From NCBI GenBank assembly GCA_023150915.1, contig JAKLKA010000077.1, positions 1 through 32,837 of the forward strand: DNA of 32,837 bases, given 5' to 3'. Both the position numbers and the translations under genes were made by a program. Positions 25,377-32,837 of this stretch are shown one piece after another (the first letter of the stretch is position 1; every line of letters begins with the position of its first letter). The notes below the pieces were generated by a model. It worked only from the letters and a program-made list of their open reading frames with translations. It was not told where the DNA came from and ran no database searches. Origin of the DNA: Polyangiaceae bacterium (GTDB lineage Bacteria; Myxococcota_A; Polyangia; Polyangiales; Polyangiaceae).

Positions 25377-26702
25377 ATGCGCGCTCGTGCCCTGTGCTTG
25401 CTCGCCGCCCTGGCCCTCGGCTGCGGCAGTGACGGCGAAACCGACTCGGGCTCGAGCAACGGCGGGGCTGGCGGCGCGAGCACCGGCGGAAGCAGCAGCG
25501 GCGGTGCCAGCGGCAGCGGTGGGGCCGTCGCCGGCAGCGGCGGCGTGGGCGGCAGCGTGGGCGGCTCGGGTGGGGCGCCCACCGGCGGCACGTCCGGCAC
25601 TGGCGGTTCGGCGTGCAAGTCCACCCTGCCCGCACCCACCGTGGTGGATCCAAAGCCCGCGAACGAGGTGGTGGTGAAGAACGACCCGCCGGCGCCGCGC
25701 GGCATCTTCGATCCCAGCGTCGAATATCCGTTGAACGCCCCGGGCGGCGCCATGAGCTACTCGGGCGTCGTGGCCACCAACGACATCTCGACCCGCATCG
25801 CCGTCTCTCCGGACAAGGGCGCCACCTTCACCTACGTCGCGGCGCCGAACGAGTCGGGGCCGTTCAACGTGACGGTTCCGACCGGCTCACCGCGCTGCCC
25901 GAGCGGGACCTGCAGCGGGCGATTGGTGCACGAGGTCTCGTCGCTGGTCTTCGACGCCGACGATCCGGACGTGACGCGCCGGTGGAAGCTGTTCACCCAC
26001 ACCTATCTGGTGATGGGCGCGGACAAGCTGCAATACGATCTGGGTCACATCTCGCTCTTCACTGCCCAAGAACCGCACCTGGCGTGGAAGGACGAGGGCA
26101 AGGCGCTGGGCTGGAAGAGCGAGTCCGAGTTCTCGAGCAAGGACGCCAAGACCGTGGTGAATGGCTTTCCGCCCATGGCCGACTGCATCGCGCTCACCGA
26201 GCCAGACGTGATGTGGCGCCAGGGCGGCGTGCTCGAGGTCGCCGTGGGCTGTGTGAAAGCGGGCAACCCCAACTCGATCCGCATCGAGCTCTTGCGCTCG
26301 TTCGACCACGCGCAGAGCTTCACCTGGGCGGCGACCCTCTTGCAGGGCAGCGACGCGCTGTGCGTGGGCGGCACCGTTCCCCAGATCAACGCCGCCGAGC
26401 TGTTTCAGGCTCAAGGCAAGACCTGGCTGATTGCCACGCCAGCCGGCCCCGTGCCCGGCGTGGGCACCGCCTATCGCGGCTGCGTCGTCTTTCCGGTCGC
26501 CGCCGGAGGCAAGGGCGTCCCGCGAGACGCTTCGGGCGCGCCGCTGGTCGAGCGCGTGATCGACACGCCCGACGGGCGCTTCACCGGCGCGTGCAGCGTC
26601 GCCGAGGGCGCATCGAGCCTGGGCTACGCGGTGTCGGCCCTCGATTCGGCCACGGCACCGACGGGGTTCCGCATCTACCGGTCCGGGCAGACCGCGCCCT
26701 GA
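25377..26702 (+). CDS. Lipoprotein with Gly/Ser/Thr tether and beta-propeller-like domain
   Basis: 441 residues. MRARALCLLAALALGC is a lipoprotein signal (lipobox ALGC). Residues about 20-80 are a Gly/Ser/Thr/Ala tether. The rest resembles a five-blade propeller of the sialidase or glycoside hydrolase type, with IAVSPDKGATFTYVA (an Asp-box-like SPDKGATF), HEVSSLVFDADDPDVTRRWKLF, ADCIALTEPDVMWRQGGVLEV and RSFDHAQSFTWAATLL. Six or more cysteines could form disulfides. The phrase EVSSLVFDADDP and the repeated call on source-like segments are common in uncharacterised myxobacterial exported proteins; catalytic residues were not identified. It is expected on the outer-membrane surface. It converges with the outer-membrane protein gene, ten bases between stops. 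Confidence 0.75.
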   Translation: MRARALCLLAALALGCGSDGETDSGSSNGGAGGASTGGSSSGGASGSGGAVAGSGGVGGSVGGSGGAPTGGTSGTGGSACKSTLPAPTVVDPKPANEVVVKNDPPAPRGIFDPSVEYPLNAPGGAMSYSGVVATNDISTRIAVSPDKGATFTYVAAPNESGPFNVTVPTGSPRCPSGTCSGRLVHEVSSLVFDADDPDVTRRWKLFTHTYLVMGADKLQYDLGHISLFTAQEPHLAWKDEGKALGWKSESEFSSKDAKTVVNGFPPMADCIALTEPDVMWRQGGVLEVAVGCVKAGNPNSIRIELLRSFDHAQSFTWAATLLQGSDALCVGGTVPQINAAELFQAQGKTWLIATPAGPVPGVGTAYRGCVVFPVAAGGKGVPRDASGAPLVERVIDTPDGRFTGACSVAEGASSLGYAVSALDSATAPTGFRIYRSGQTAP

Positions 26703-26712
26703 ACGCCGCCGC

Positions 26713-28182
26713 TCAGCGCCAGATCCCGACCGATACCGCCCAACCCAAGTACTGGCGGGCGCCGTCGATGGCGGCGCTCAGCGCCAGCGCCTCGTCTTCG
26801 TGAAGCAGCCCGAACAGGCTCCACTCGAACAGCCGCGCGTCGAAACCGAACGTCCCATGGGTGCGAGGCAGGCTGCCGCGGAAGCGCGTCGGCTCGAGGT
26901 AGCTGCCGGCTCGAAGCTTGAGCCAATGGGGCGCGACCTCGGTCTCGGCGCCCAGTCGCGGCGTGAGGCTCACCCGCTCACCCGAGCGGTCGACGTAGCC
27001 CTGCAAGAACGACTCGACGCCGACGGCGTTCTCCAGATCACCGTCCGCGCGCAGCGCGGTGGTCAAGAGCAGATAGCGGCGGGGCATGTCCGCGTAGCGC
27101 CGGCGAAGGAGGTCGCCGAGGCGCTGGCGCTGCAGGGCGCGATAGCGCCGATCGGCCTCGGCCTCGCCCTCGAGCTCGAGCTCCGCGGCTTCCAGCGCGT
27201 CGGAGCCCAGCCCTTCGGCGCGCGCGCGGCGGCCCTCGCGAAGGCGCTCGCGGCGCTCCAAGAAGGCGTCGATGCGTCGCATCACCACCACGGGGTCGAG
27301 CCAGGCCACGTTCATCGGGCGCGGGCCGAGCTGCACGGCCACGCCCAGATCGGTGCTCCACGGTCGCTTCACGCGGCGCGGAAGCCAGAGCGCGTCCGGC
27401 CCCTGGGGGTCCCCCAGCACGATGTCCCCGCCCACGGCGCGGCCTCGAGCGTCCACGTCGGTGGTGACCGGTGCGCGCACCGAGAACCCCAAGCGAAACC
27501 TCTCGCCGGTCGGCCGCCAGAGCATGCCCCCTTCGAAGCTCACGCCGCGAGTGGTGAACACGTTGCCGTCGCGCGACACGATCTCGTCCCGGGTGGTCAC
27601 GTCGAGCGCCGTCACGTGCAAGCCGATGCCGCCCACCACTTGCCCGTCGTCCACCGCGCGCGAGACGAAGGTGCGCACGGTGGAGAATTGCGCGCGGATC
27701 ACCCGCTCTTCGCCGCCCGAGGCGGGGTCGGGCTGGCGCATCAAGCCGTAGCGGAAGAGCTCGAGCCCCACGCCCATGCCCCAGGCCCCGATCTGTACGT
27801 TGCCCGCCGGGGCGAGCAGCGCAAACTCTCGAGGATCGCTGCGCCGCAGATCGGTCCGGCCGCGCCCGCTGTTGTAGAAGTCGGTGCTCGCCAGATTGCC
27901 TGGGAACAGCAGGCCCACGGTCGCGTCCCAGTCGACGTGGGTCGCCGACCAGGCGGCGCGCACCGCCGGCGCCGCCGGGTTGTGCACGTTGCCGTCCACC
28001 CCTTCGGCGATGGCCACGTAGGCGCCCGCCAGGCCGAGCGCACGCGAGCCCGCGAGCACCGGGCCGCCGGCAAGATCCACCGAATAGCTGCTGGTGCGAA
28101 TGGGCGACCCATTCGGTCCCAAAGGCCCGTCGGCCAGCGCCGGCGCGGACCAGGCAAGCAGCAGCGCGAGCGCGCGCTTCAT
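26713..28182 (-). CDS. Outer-membrane beta-barrel protein, FadL/PorV-like
   Basis: 489 residues. MKRALALLLAWSAPALADG is a Sec signal peptide. The start of the mature protein, SRALGLAGAYVAIAEGVDGNVHNPAAPA, is the conserved N-terminal segment of FadL/TodX and PorV-type barrels (GLAGAY.A.A....NPA). Barrel-like strands follow (AWGMGVGLELFRYGL, VVGGIGLHVTALDV, RFRLGFSVRAPVTTDV, STDLGVAVQLG). A charged helical insert (about 300-370, rich in Glu/Arg/Ala) interrupts the barrel and is unusual. The ATG overlaps the stop of the upstream gene (ATGA). It is the last gene of the operon behind the FHA-sigma54 activator. It could transport hydrophobic compounds or serve as a scaffold for secretion; no substrate can be read. 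Confidence 0.75.
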   Translation of the reverse strand: MKRALALLLAWSAPALADGPLGPNGSPIRTSSYSVDLAGGPVLAGSRALGLAGAYVAIAEGVDGNVHNPAAPAVRAAWSATHVDWDATVGLLFPGNLASTDFYNSGRGRTDLRRSDPREFALLAPAGNVQIGAWGMGVGLELFRYGLMRQPDPASGGEERVIRAQFSTVRTFVSRAVDDGQVVGGIGLHVTALDVTTRDEIVSRDGNVFTTRGVSFEGGMLWRPTGERFRLGFSVRAPVTTDVDARGRAVGGDIVLGDPQGPDALWLPRRVKRPWSTDLGVAVQLGPRPMNVAWLDPVVVMRRIDAFLERRERLREGRRARAEGLGSDALEAAELELEGEAEADRRYRALQRQRLGDLLRRRYADMPRRYLLLTTALRADGDLENAVGVESFLQGYVDRSGERVSLTPRLGAETEVAPHWLKLRAGSYLEPTRFRGSLPRTHGTFGFDARLFEWSLFGLLHEDEALALSAAIDGARQYLGWAVSVGIWR

Positions 28183-28817
28183 GATCCGAACGCCCATCCC
28201 GCGGCCACCAGTGTGTACGGCACGGTGGTGTGCCACGTGCTCGGCTCGTCGGTGGCATCGCAGCGCTCGCAGTCGGCCTGGGTCACGTTGAAGATCCCCG
28301 CGCCGCCGAAGCTCCAGCGCAGCGTGAGCCCGCTCTGGCTGCGGCGCTCGAGCATCAAGCCCACGTGGCCCCAGACCGCCCGCTCCCACGAATATGCCGG
28401 TGGGCAGTCGTTGCTCGGACAGTCCGACTGCTCACTGTACGGCCCGAACGAGAGCCCGCCCTCGGCACCCACCGCGAAGCCGGTGGTCGGGATCAGCCGC
28501 AGCCGGACCGCCGTGCCCAGCTGAAGGGTCGGGCCCGGCACGCTGATCCCGGCCCCCAGGTTCCAAGAGAACCCGGCGCTGGGGCTGAGATCGACGGCGA
28601 CACCAACCAGCCCCAGCGGCGCGCCGAGCCCGAGCTGTGCTTCCACGGCGATGGGGCGTTCGGTCCAGGCTCGGGCTTCGGGCCGACGGCGGTCGTCGAA
28701 GGTCTCCGCGTCGGGTCCGACCTCGCGGACGTCGATGCTGGGTGGCACGGCGTCCCCCGCACGAGCCGCGCCCGTGAGCGTGAGACAGAACGCCGCGAGC
28801 CCGCTCCGTGCCGTCAC
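28179..28817 (-). CDS. Putative outer-membrane beta-barrel protein
   Basis: 212 residues. [22 protein letters not shown] is a Sec signal peptide starting at GTG 28817, which overlaps the stop of the FHA activator (GTGA). Strand-like segments include IAVEAQLGLGAPLGLVGVAVDL, GFSWNLGAGISVPGPTLQLG, FAVGAEGGLSFGPYS, WGHVGLMLERR and LTLRWSFGGAGIFNV, with aromatic residues near strand ends. Four cysteines fall as CPSNDC and CERC in two loops and could form disulfides. No specific family is recognised. Position between the activator and the FadL-like protein in one overlapping operon suggests a shared envelope role. Confidence 0.7.
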   Translation of the reverse strand: MTARSGLAAFCLTLTGAARAGDAVPPSIDVREVGPDAETFDDRRRPEARAWTERPIAVEAQLGLGAPLGLVGVAVDLSPSAGFSWNLGAGISVPGPTLQLGTAVRLRLIPTTGFAVGAEGGLSFGPYSEQSDCPSNDCPPAYSWERAVWGHVGLMLERRSQSGLTLRWSFGGAGIFNVTQADCERCDATDEPSTWHTTVPYTLVAAGWAFGS

Positions 28818-30151
28818 GCTTTGACGCCAGGCTGATGGAGCCCCGCCGACTCGAGCAGCCGATACAGGTGCTTGCGATCGATGCCCGAGATGCGCGCCGC
28901 CTGCGAGATGTTGTTGCCCGCGCGCAGCAGCAGGTCTTTCAAATAGTCCCGCTCGAAGCGCGTGATGAGCTCGGTCTTGGCCTCGGAAAACGGCCGATCG
29001 GCCCGGGCCACCCACTCGGTGTCCTTCTTCGCGGTGCTGCCCGCCAGAAGAATGGGCATCGCCGCGAAGCGCGTGCCAGGGGGCGACAGCGCCACCGCGC
29101 GCGTCACGATGTTGCGCAGCTCGCGCACGTTGCCCGGAAAGTGGTAGCTGAGCAGCCGGTCGAGGTTCTCGGAGCGGACGTCGGCCTCTGGCCGCCCCTC
29201 GCGAGCGAGCAACACCTTGACCAGCTCTTCGACGTCTTCCAGCCGCTGGCGCAGAGGCGGCAAGTGCACCTCGACCACGGCCAGCCGGTAGTACAGATCG
29301 CCGCGGAAGCCGCCGCGCGCGACCTCTTCGGACAGATCGCGGTGGGTCGCGGCCACCACGCGCACGTCGTAGCGCGCGGGCTTGCGCCCGCCGAGCGGCG
29401 TCACCTCGCCGGACTCGAGCATGCGCAAGAGCTTGGGCTGCAGGTTGATGGGCAGATCGCCGATCTCGTCCAGGAACAGTGTTCCGCCGTGGGCGAGCTC
29501 GAAGGCGCCCTGACGGTCGGCCTGAGCGCCGGTGAACGCGCCCTTGGTGTGGCCGAACAGGTCGCTCTCGATCAGCGTCTCGGTGGACGCGCCACAGTCG
29601 AACACCACGAAGGGGCCCGGACGGCGCGGGCTGTGGTCGTGGACGGCGCGCGCGGCGAGCTCTTTTCCCGTTCCGCTCTCGCCCAGGAGCAAGATCGGCG
29701 CATTGGACGCGCTGGCTCGCTCGAGCACGGAATAGACCTGGCGCATGGCCAGGCTGCCGCCGACCAGCGCGCCGAAGCTGGCCTTGGCGCTGGGCGGGAT
29801 CAGCACCGCCTCGTCCCCCGGCACCAGTTGGATCAGCGTGCCGCCCACCCGCAGCACCGCGCCCACCGGTACCACCGCCTTCTGGATCGAGACGCCGTCG
29901 AGCAGCGTGCCGTTGCGCGACCCGAGATCGGTCACCTCGAACCCGTCGTCCTTGGGCACCAGCGAGCAGTGGCGGCGCGACACGGCCTCGTCGGCAAGGA
30001 CCACGTCAGCCGACGCGTCGGCGCCAATCACCACTCCGATGGCGGGCACCGCCACCTCGAGCCCGGCATCGGGGCCATGAAGCACCGAGAGCCGCGCCGG
30101 CCGCGCGCCGGCCGTCACCGGGATGCGGTTCGTGGTCCGGGTCATGCGCAT
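28814..30151 (-). CDS. FHA-domain sigma54-dependent transcriptional activator
   Basis: About 445 residues. The FHA domain (20-110) has the phosphothreonine-binding residues SRRH (58-61) and SRNGT (78-82). The AAA+ domain follows with Walker A GESGTGKE (157-164), GAFTGA (204-209) and LFLDEIGD. The C-terminal Fis-type helix-turn-helix contains [20 protein letters not shown]. There is no receiver domain, so the input is a phosphothreonine, fitting a kinase-driven circuit; myxobacteria carry many such proteins. ATG 30151 is chosen with a -10-like TATGCT ten bases upstream; ATGs at 30145 and 30166 are alternatives. Two outer-membrane protein genes follow with overlaps. A sigma54 promoter lies 115 bases away on the divergent side. 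Confidence 0.93.
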   Translation of the reverse strand: MRMTRTTNRIPVTAGARPARLSVLHGPDAGLEVAVPAIGVVIGADASADVVLADEAVSRRHCSLVPKDDGFEVTDLGSRNGTLLDGVSIQKAVVPVGAVLRVGGTLIQLVPGDEAVLIPPSAKASFGALVGGSLAMRQVYSVLERASASNAPILLLGESGTGKELAARAVHDHSPRRPGPFVVFDCGASTETLIESDLFGHTKGAFTGAQADRQGAFELAHGGTLFLDEIGDLPINLQPKLLRMLESGEVTPLGGRKPARYDVRVVAATHRDLSEEVARGGFRGDLYYRLAVVEVHLPPLRQRLEDVEELVKVLLAREGRPEADVRSENLDRLLSYHFPGNVRELRNIVTRAVALSPPGTRFAAMPILLAGSTAKKDTEWVARADRPFSEAKTELITRFERDYLKDLLLRAGNNISQAARISGIDRKHLYRLLESAGLHQPGVKA

Positions 30152-30161
30152 GGCGGTCGCG

Positions 30162-30167
30162 AGCATA
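30162..30167 (-). promoter_or_regulatory. -10-like element before the FHA activator gene
   Basis: TATGCT on the minus strand ends ten bases before ATG 30151. The -35 region is unclear; TTGGGG lies 20 bases upstream, too far for a typical sigma70 site. Confidence 0.35.
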
Positions 30168-30194
30168 TCGCGGCTGTGGCGCGCACGCCCCAAT

Positions 30195-30214
30195 CCCCGC
30201 CTCGCGCTGCGGGG
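30195..30214. promoter_or_regulatory. Inverted repeat, candidate activator binding site
   Basis: CCCCGC (30195-30200) and GCGGGG (30209-30214) are perfect 6-bp arms around eight bases. It lies about 75-100 bases upstream of the predicted start of the sigma54 promoter, the usual distance for an enhancer site. In G+C-rich DNA such a repeat can arise by chance. Confidence 0.35.
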
Positions 30215-30265
30215 TCGGCGCCCCGGCGCGCGCGCACGAGCGCCCGCGATCGAGGCGTTTTGCCA

Positions 30266-30281
30266 TGGCATGCAGGTTGCT
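30266..30281 (+). promoter_or_regulatory. Sigma54 (-24/-12) promoter for the small lipoprotein
   Basis: TGGCAT-GCAGG-TTGCT fits the sigma54 consensus TGGCAY-N5-TTGCW at every fixed position. Transcription should start near 30292, leaving a leader of about 25 bases with AGGAG at 30303-30307 before ATG 30317. The divergent gene encodes a sigma54-dependent activator. Confidence 0.8.
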
Positions 30282-30316
30282 CAGCGGCGGCCGGCTGGTT
30301 GCCAGGAGATCCCACC

Positions 30317-30781
30317 ATGAAGCTCTGTCTTGCTTTCGCCCCCATCTTCGTCGCCGCCCTTGCCGGCTGCGGCGGTCTCGGTGCCTACGGCGCCATGATG
30401 GCTCAACCCGGAACGCCGGCTGCCCCCAACGCCGGCGCGCCGACCACGCCGGGCGCCTCCCCCGCCGCGACGCCGAGTCCCATCGGCAGTCCCAGCGAGA
30501 GCCCCGCCACGAAGGCGGCCGCAAGCCCCAGCAGCGTGAGCGTCACCATCCGGAACTCGTGCGGCAAGACGGTGAAGGTGTTCTTCGGAAACAAGCCCAA
30601 GTTCGGTAGCGGTACGTACTCGACGGCCAGCAGCAACTCCGTCCAGAGTCACAGCTTCCGGCCCGGTGACCTGTTCTGGATCGTGGATCAAAGCGAAAAT
30701 GGCCTGGCCAGCGTCGAGGTGAAGGACACGACCCGCGAGATCGAAATCCGCGGGGGATGCAGCGAGCTGGCCTCGCGCTGA
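30317..30781 (+). CDS. Small lipoprotein with C-terminal beta-sandwich-like domain
   Basis: 154 residues. MKLCLAFAPIFVAALAGC is a lipoprotein signal (lipobox LAGC, Cys18). Residues about 28-75 are a Pro/Ala/Ser/Thr linker. The last ~80 residues (SVSVTIRNSCGKTVKVFFGN to DTTREIEIRGGCSELASR) are strand-rich, with two cysteines that could form a disulfide; NSCGKTVKVFFG resembles the first strands of small secreted beta-sandwich proteins. AGGAG stands ten bases before the ATG. It is placed behind a sigma54 promoter and divergent from an FHA activator, so its expression is probably switched by that or another enhancer-binding protein. Function is not recognised. Confidence 0.85.
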   Translation: MKLCLAFAPIFVAALAGCGGLGAYGAMMAQPGTPAAPNAGAPTTPGASPAATPSPIGSPSESPATKAAASPSSVSVTIRNSCGKTVKVFFGNKPKFGSGTYSTASSNSVQSHSFRPGDLFWIVDQSENGLASVEVKDTTREIEIRGGCSELASR

Positions 30782-30792
30782 GCCCCCTCGCG

Positions 30793-30820
30793 TTGCCGGA
30801 TCCCCGAGATGCACTATTCT
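30793..30820 (+). promoter_or_regulatory. Promoter of the transmembrane kinase gene
   Basis: TTGCCG (30793-30798), a 16-base spacer and TATTCT (30815-30820) end seven bases before the GTG at 30828. This is the best-supported example of the leaderless geometry because a -35 is also present. Confidence 0.55.
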
Positions 30821-30827
30821 CGGGCCT

Positions 30828-32159
30828 GTGGCGGCGCCCGAACCCACCGCGGTCATCCCGAAGGAGCTTGGCGCCTTCAGCATTCAGGGTGTCCTGGGTG
30901 AAGGCGGAAGTGCCGTCGTGTACCGCGCTCTGTGGGACGGGCAAGACGTCGCGCTGAAGGTACCGCGGGAACGCGAGCTCACTCCCAAGGACCAAGAGCG
31001 ATTCCTGGAAGAAGCGAAGATGCTCGAGCGCGTGCGACATCGCGCCGTGGTCGAGGTCCTCGGCTCCGGTCGCCTGCCCGACGGCCTGCCGTATCTGGTG
31101 ATGCGTCGGTACGAAGGGCAGACCCTGGCCGAGTACTTGACGGCCCAGGGCGCCTTGAGCCTGGCCCACGCCCTCGATCTGTTCGAGCAGCTCTCGAGCG
31201 CGGTCGAGACTCTGCACGACGCCGGCCTCTTGCATCGAGATCTGAAGCCCGAGAACCTGCTGATGGTGGATGGGGGTCGTGCGGTGAAGCTGCTCGACTT
31301 CGGCATCGCCAAACAGATCGATGCCCCCGCCTCGACCACCACTCAGGCGGGTATCGCCCGCGGCACGCCGGCCACGATGGCGCCCGAACGCTTCTTCGGC
31401 GCGCCGGCCAGCAAGAGCACCGACGTGTACGAGCTGGCCGTGGTGTTCTACGCGATGCTCGTCGGGCGCTTGCCGTGGAACGACGTGACCAACGTGCAGG
31501 CGCGGCTCAATCCGCTGTCGCCCAGCGAAGCGGGCGCCGCCGTGCCCGAAACGCTATCGAGCACCGTGATGGAGGCGCTGTCCACCCGGCCCGAGCGCCG
31601 CCCCAGCGGCGTGCCCGAGCTCGTGCAGCGCGTGCGGGCCAGCGTGCGCACCGGCGCCACCACCGGCCGCGTCACCGCGGCCACCAGCATCAGCGCTCCC
31701 CCGCCGCCGCTGTCGCCCCAGCTCAGCGAAGAGGCGCAGGTCATCGAGAGCCGACGCGACGGCCCGGCGTCGGTCGGCCCGTCGCGCGGCGTAATGGGCG
31801 TCGCGGCGGCGGTGCTGGTCGCGGTGGGCGCCGCGGCGGTGTTCTTGCTGCGCGTGAACGCCGCACCCACCCCCGAGCCCAGCGCGAGCGCGGCGCCCCC
31901 GGCAGAGGTGCCGGCAGCGTCGCCGGTGCCCAGCGCCGAGCTGCCCCGAGAGCTGCCGGCGGTGAACCCCAGCGCGCCCGCGGCCGCGCCCGTCAGTGCG
32001 CCTTCGCCCCGCGGAAAACCCACGGCCTCGGCCGCTCCGTCCGCGGCCCCGACCGGCTCGGCGCCCGCCCCCGCCCCGCGAGGAAAACCCAAGGGCGCAC
32101 CGTGTGCCCGATCGAGCGAGTGCGCGAGCATGGTATGCGCGGCTGAAGTCTGCCAGTGA
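30828..32159 (+). CDS. Transmembrane Ser/Thr protein kinase with cysteine-rich C-terminal tail
   Basis: 443 residues. The Hanks kinase domain (about 15-270) has GEGGSAVVY, Lys44 in VALKV, HRDLKPEN (136-143), DFGIA and the APE-like MAPERFF. One transmembrane helix (about 321-341, GVMGVAAAVLVAVGAAAVFLLRV) is followed by a periplasmic Pro/Ala/Ser-rich stalk. The protein ends with GAPCARSSECASMVCAAEVC, four cysteines spaced like a small disulfide knot. The intracellular kinase with an extracellular tip suggests a sensor. It could phosphorylate the FHA activator encoded close by, which is inference. The GTG start is set by a promoter seven bases upstream and the following gene overlaps its stop. 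Confidence 0.92.
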   Translation: MAAPEPTAVIPKELGAFSIQGVLGEGGSAVVYRALWDGQDVALKVPRERELTPKDQERFLEEAKMLERVRHRAVVEVLGSGRLPDGLPYLVMRRYEGQTLAEYLTAQGALSLAHALDLFEQLSSAVETLHDAGLLHRDLKPENLLMVDGGRAVKLLDFGIAKQIDAPASTTTQAGIARGTPATMAPERFFGAPASKSTDVYELAVVFYAMLVGRLPWNDVTNVQARLNPLSPSEAGAAVPETLSSTVMEALSTRPERRPSGVPELVQRVRASVRTGATTGRVTAATSISAPPPPLSPQLSEEAQVIESRRDGPASVGPSRGVMGVAAAVLVAVGAAAVFLLRVNAAPTPEPSASAAPPAEVPAASPVPSAELPRELPAVNPSAPAAAPVSAPSPRGKPTASAAPSAAPTGSAPAPAPRGKPKGAPCARSSECASMVCAAEVCQ

Positions 32160-32837
32160 CCGTGCGCCTTCGACCCCTCGCCCTGGCCCTTGCCCTCGCC
32201 ACCGTGGGTCTGCCCGCTCGCGCCGACGAGTACGACGCGGCGTTCACCCGGGCGATCGCCGCCAAAGAGCGCGCGCTCGACACCAACGATCCGGCCAGCT
32301 GGCAAGCGGCCGTCGACCTGTTCGTCGAGGCCGATCGCATCCGCGCCACCAAAGAGAGCAAGTACGAGCTGGGCGCCGCGGCGTCGCGCGTGAAGCAAGA
32401 CGACGTGGCAGTCGAAGCGTTCGAAGGCGCCCTCTCGCTGGGGCTCGACGGGCCGGCTGCCGACAAGGCACGGGCATTCGTCGACCAGCACGGCAAGGCG
32501 ATGGGCCGCGTGCAGGTGCGCGGGCCGGCGGGCTCCGACGTCTGGGTGGCCGGTCGCTGGCGCGGCAGCGTGCCGCTCCAGAGGCCGCTGGTGGTGTTCC
32601 CGGGCAAACGCCGCTTCGAGCTGCGCGCCGCCGGCGATCGCACCGAGCGCGAGGTCGGTATCACGGCGGGCGCCACCGTGGTCGTCGACTTCACCACCGA
32701 GCGCCCGGCCACGTCGGGGGCGCCCGATCCAAAGCCCGACCAACGGCCGGTCGCGATACCGCCGGCACGCGACGACACCCTGGCCTGGACGCTGACGATC
32801 GGCGGAGCGGGCGTGACGGTGATCGGCGCCGTGAGCC
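32156..32837 (+). CDS. Exported TPR/PEGA-like protein (partial, runs off the window)
   Basis: The GTG at 32156 overlaps the kinase stop (GTGA), and the frame is open for 227 codons to the window end. VTVRLRPLALALALATVGLPARADEY is a Sec signal peptide. A helical TPR-like section follows (KERALDTNDPASWQAAVDLF, DDVAVEAFEGALSLGLDGPA), then a PEGA-like beta domain (GRVQVRGPAGSDVWVAGRWR to RRFELRAAGDRTEREVGITA). A Pro-rich linker leads to LAWTLTIGGAGVTVIGAVS, the start of a transmembrane helix. PEGA domains are common in exported myxobacterial proteins paired with kinases. Translational coupling suggests it partners the kinase, perhaps as a periplasmic sensor element. GTG 32162 is a possible alternative start. 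Confidence 0.82.
   Translation, partial: MTVRLRPLALALALATVGLPARADEYDAAFTRAIAAKERALDTNDPASWQAAVDLFVEADRIRATKESKYELGAAASRVKQDDVAVEAFEGALSLGLDGPAADKARAFVDQHGKAMGRVQVRGPAGSDVWVAGRWRGSVPLQRPLVVFPGKRRFELRAAGDRTEREVGITAGATVVVDFTTERPATSGAPDPKPDQRPVAIPPARDDTLAWTLTIGGAGVTVIGAVS

Noticed and set aside
22661-25753. 1030-codon minus-strand ORF
   Set aside because: Only the last 239 codons (from GTG 23380, with signal peptide) are real; the rest is antisense to the FGE-fold and lipoprotein genes.

Overview
The window is about 70% G+C, with long ORFs, frequent GTG/TTG starts and four-base ATGA/GTGA gene overlaps. The gene set includes two Hanks-type Ser/Thr kinases, two bacterial enhancer-binding proteins (one with an FHA domain), lipoproteins with long Gly/Ser/Thr tethers, FGE-fold and PEGA-like proteins, and BamB/BamD assembly factors. 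Together these point to a Gram-negative member of the Myxococcota, most likely a Polyangia-type myxobacterium. This is inferred from gene content and not from a marker gene. It looks like chromosomal, mostly housekeeping and regulatory sequence; no IS element, phage or CRISPR array was seen.

Layout. 1-189: the end of a secreted protein carrying a somatomedin-B-like cysteine knot. 3231-196 (minus strand): operon bamD - NtrC-type response regulator - alpha/beta hydrolase. 3341-6875: greA and a membrane sulfatase-fold/HEAT protein. 6920-9579: a YfgM-like membrane TPR protein and a BamB-like beta-propeller lipoprotein. 9580-10347: 768 bases without a credible gene, holding five 25-bp repeats that copy the bamB stop region, a short AT-rich island, and an array of about ten 51-52-bp tandem units. 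11115-10348 and 12995-11280 (minus): a class II-like cyclic-nucleotide phosphodiesterase and an unaccompanied groEL with an 11-fold Met-Gly-Gly tail. 13191-13339: tRNA-Gln and tRNA-Glu. 13359-14585: two gene remnants, a hydrolase and a LysR regulator, joined 5' end to 5' end as if a deletion removed a divergent promoter. 14598-18818: a four-gene MacAB/LolCDE-type exporter operon. 18844-22638: a kinase/cyclase-like/AAA/TPR signalling protein. 22661-26702: four secreted or lipid-anchored proteins. 30151-26713 (minus): operon of an FHA-sigma54 activator and two outer-membrane proteins. 30317-30781: a small lipoprotein behind an excellent sigma54 promoter, divergent from that activator. 30828-32837: a transmembrane kinase followed by a PEGA-like protein that runs off the window.

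Theme. Most of the window concerns the cell envelope: outer-membrane assembly (BamD, BamB, YfgM-like), lipoprotein or small-molecule export, surface lipoproteins, and kinases or sigma54 activators that could control them. Several genes have a -10-like hexamer only 6-10 bases before the start codon, suggesting leaderless transcripts. The points most worth following are the tandem array, the sigma54 promoter/FHA activator pair, the double gene truncation, the bacterial somatomedin-B-like domain and the cyclase-like domain inside the large kinase.
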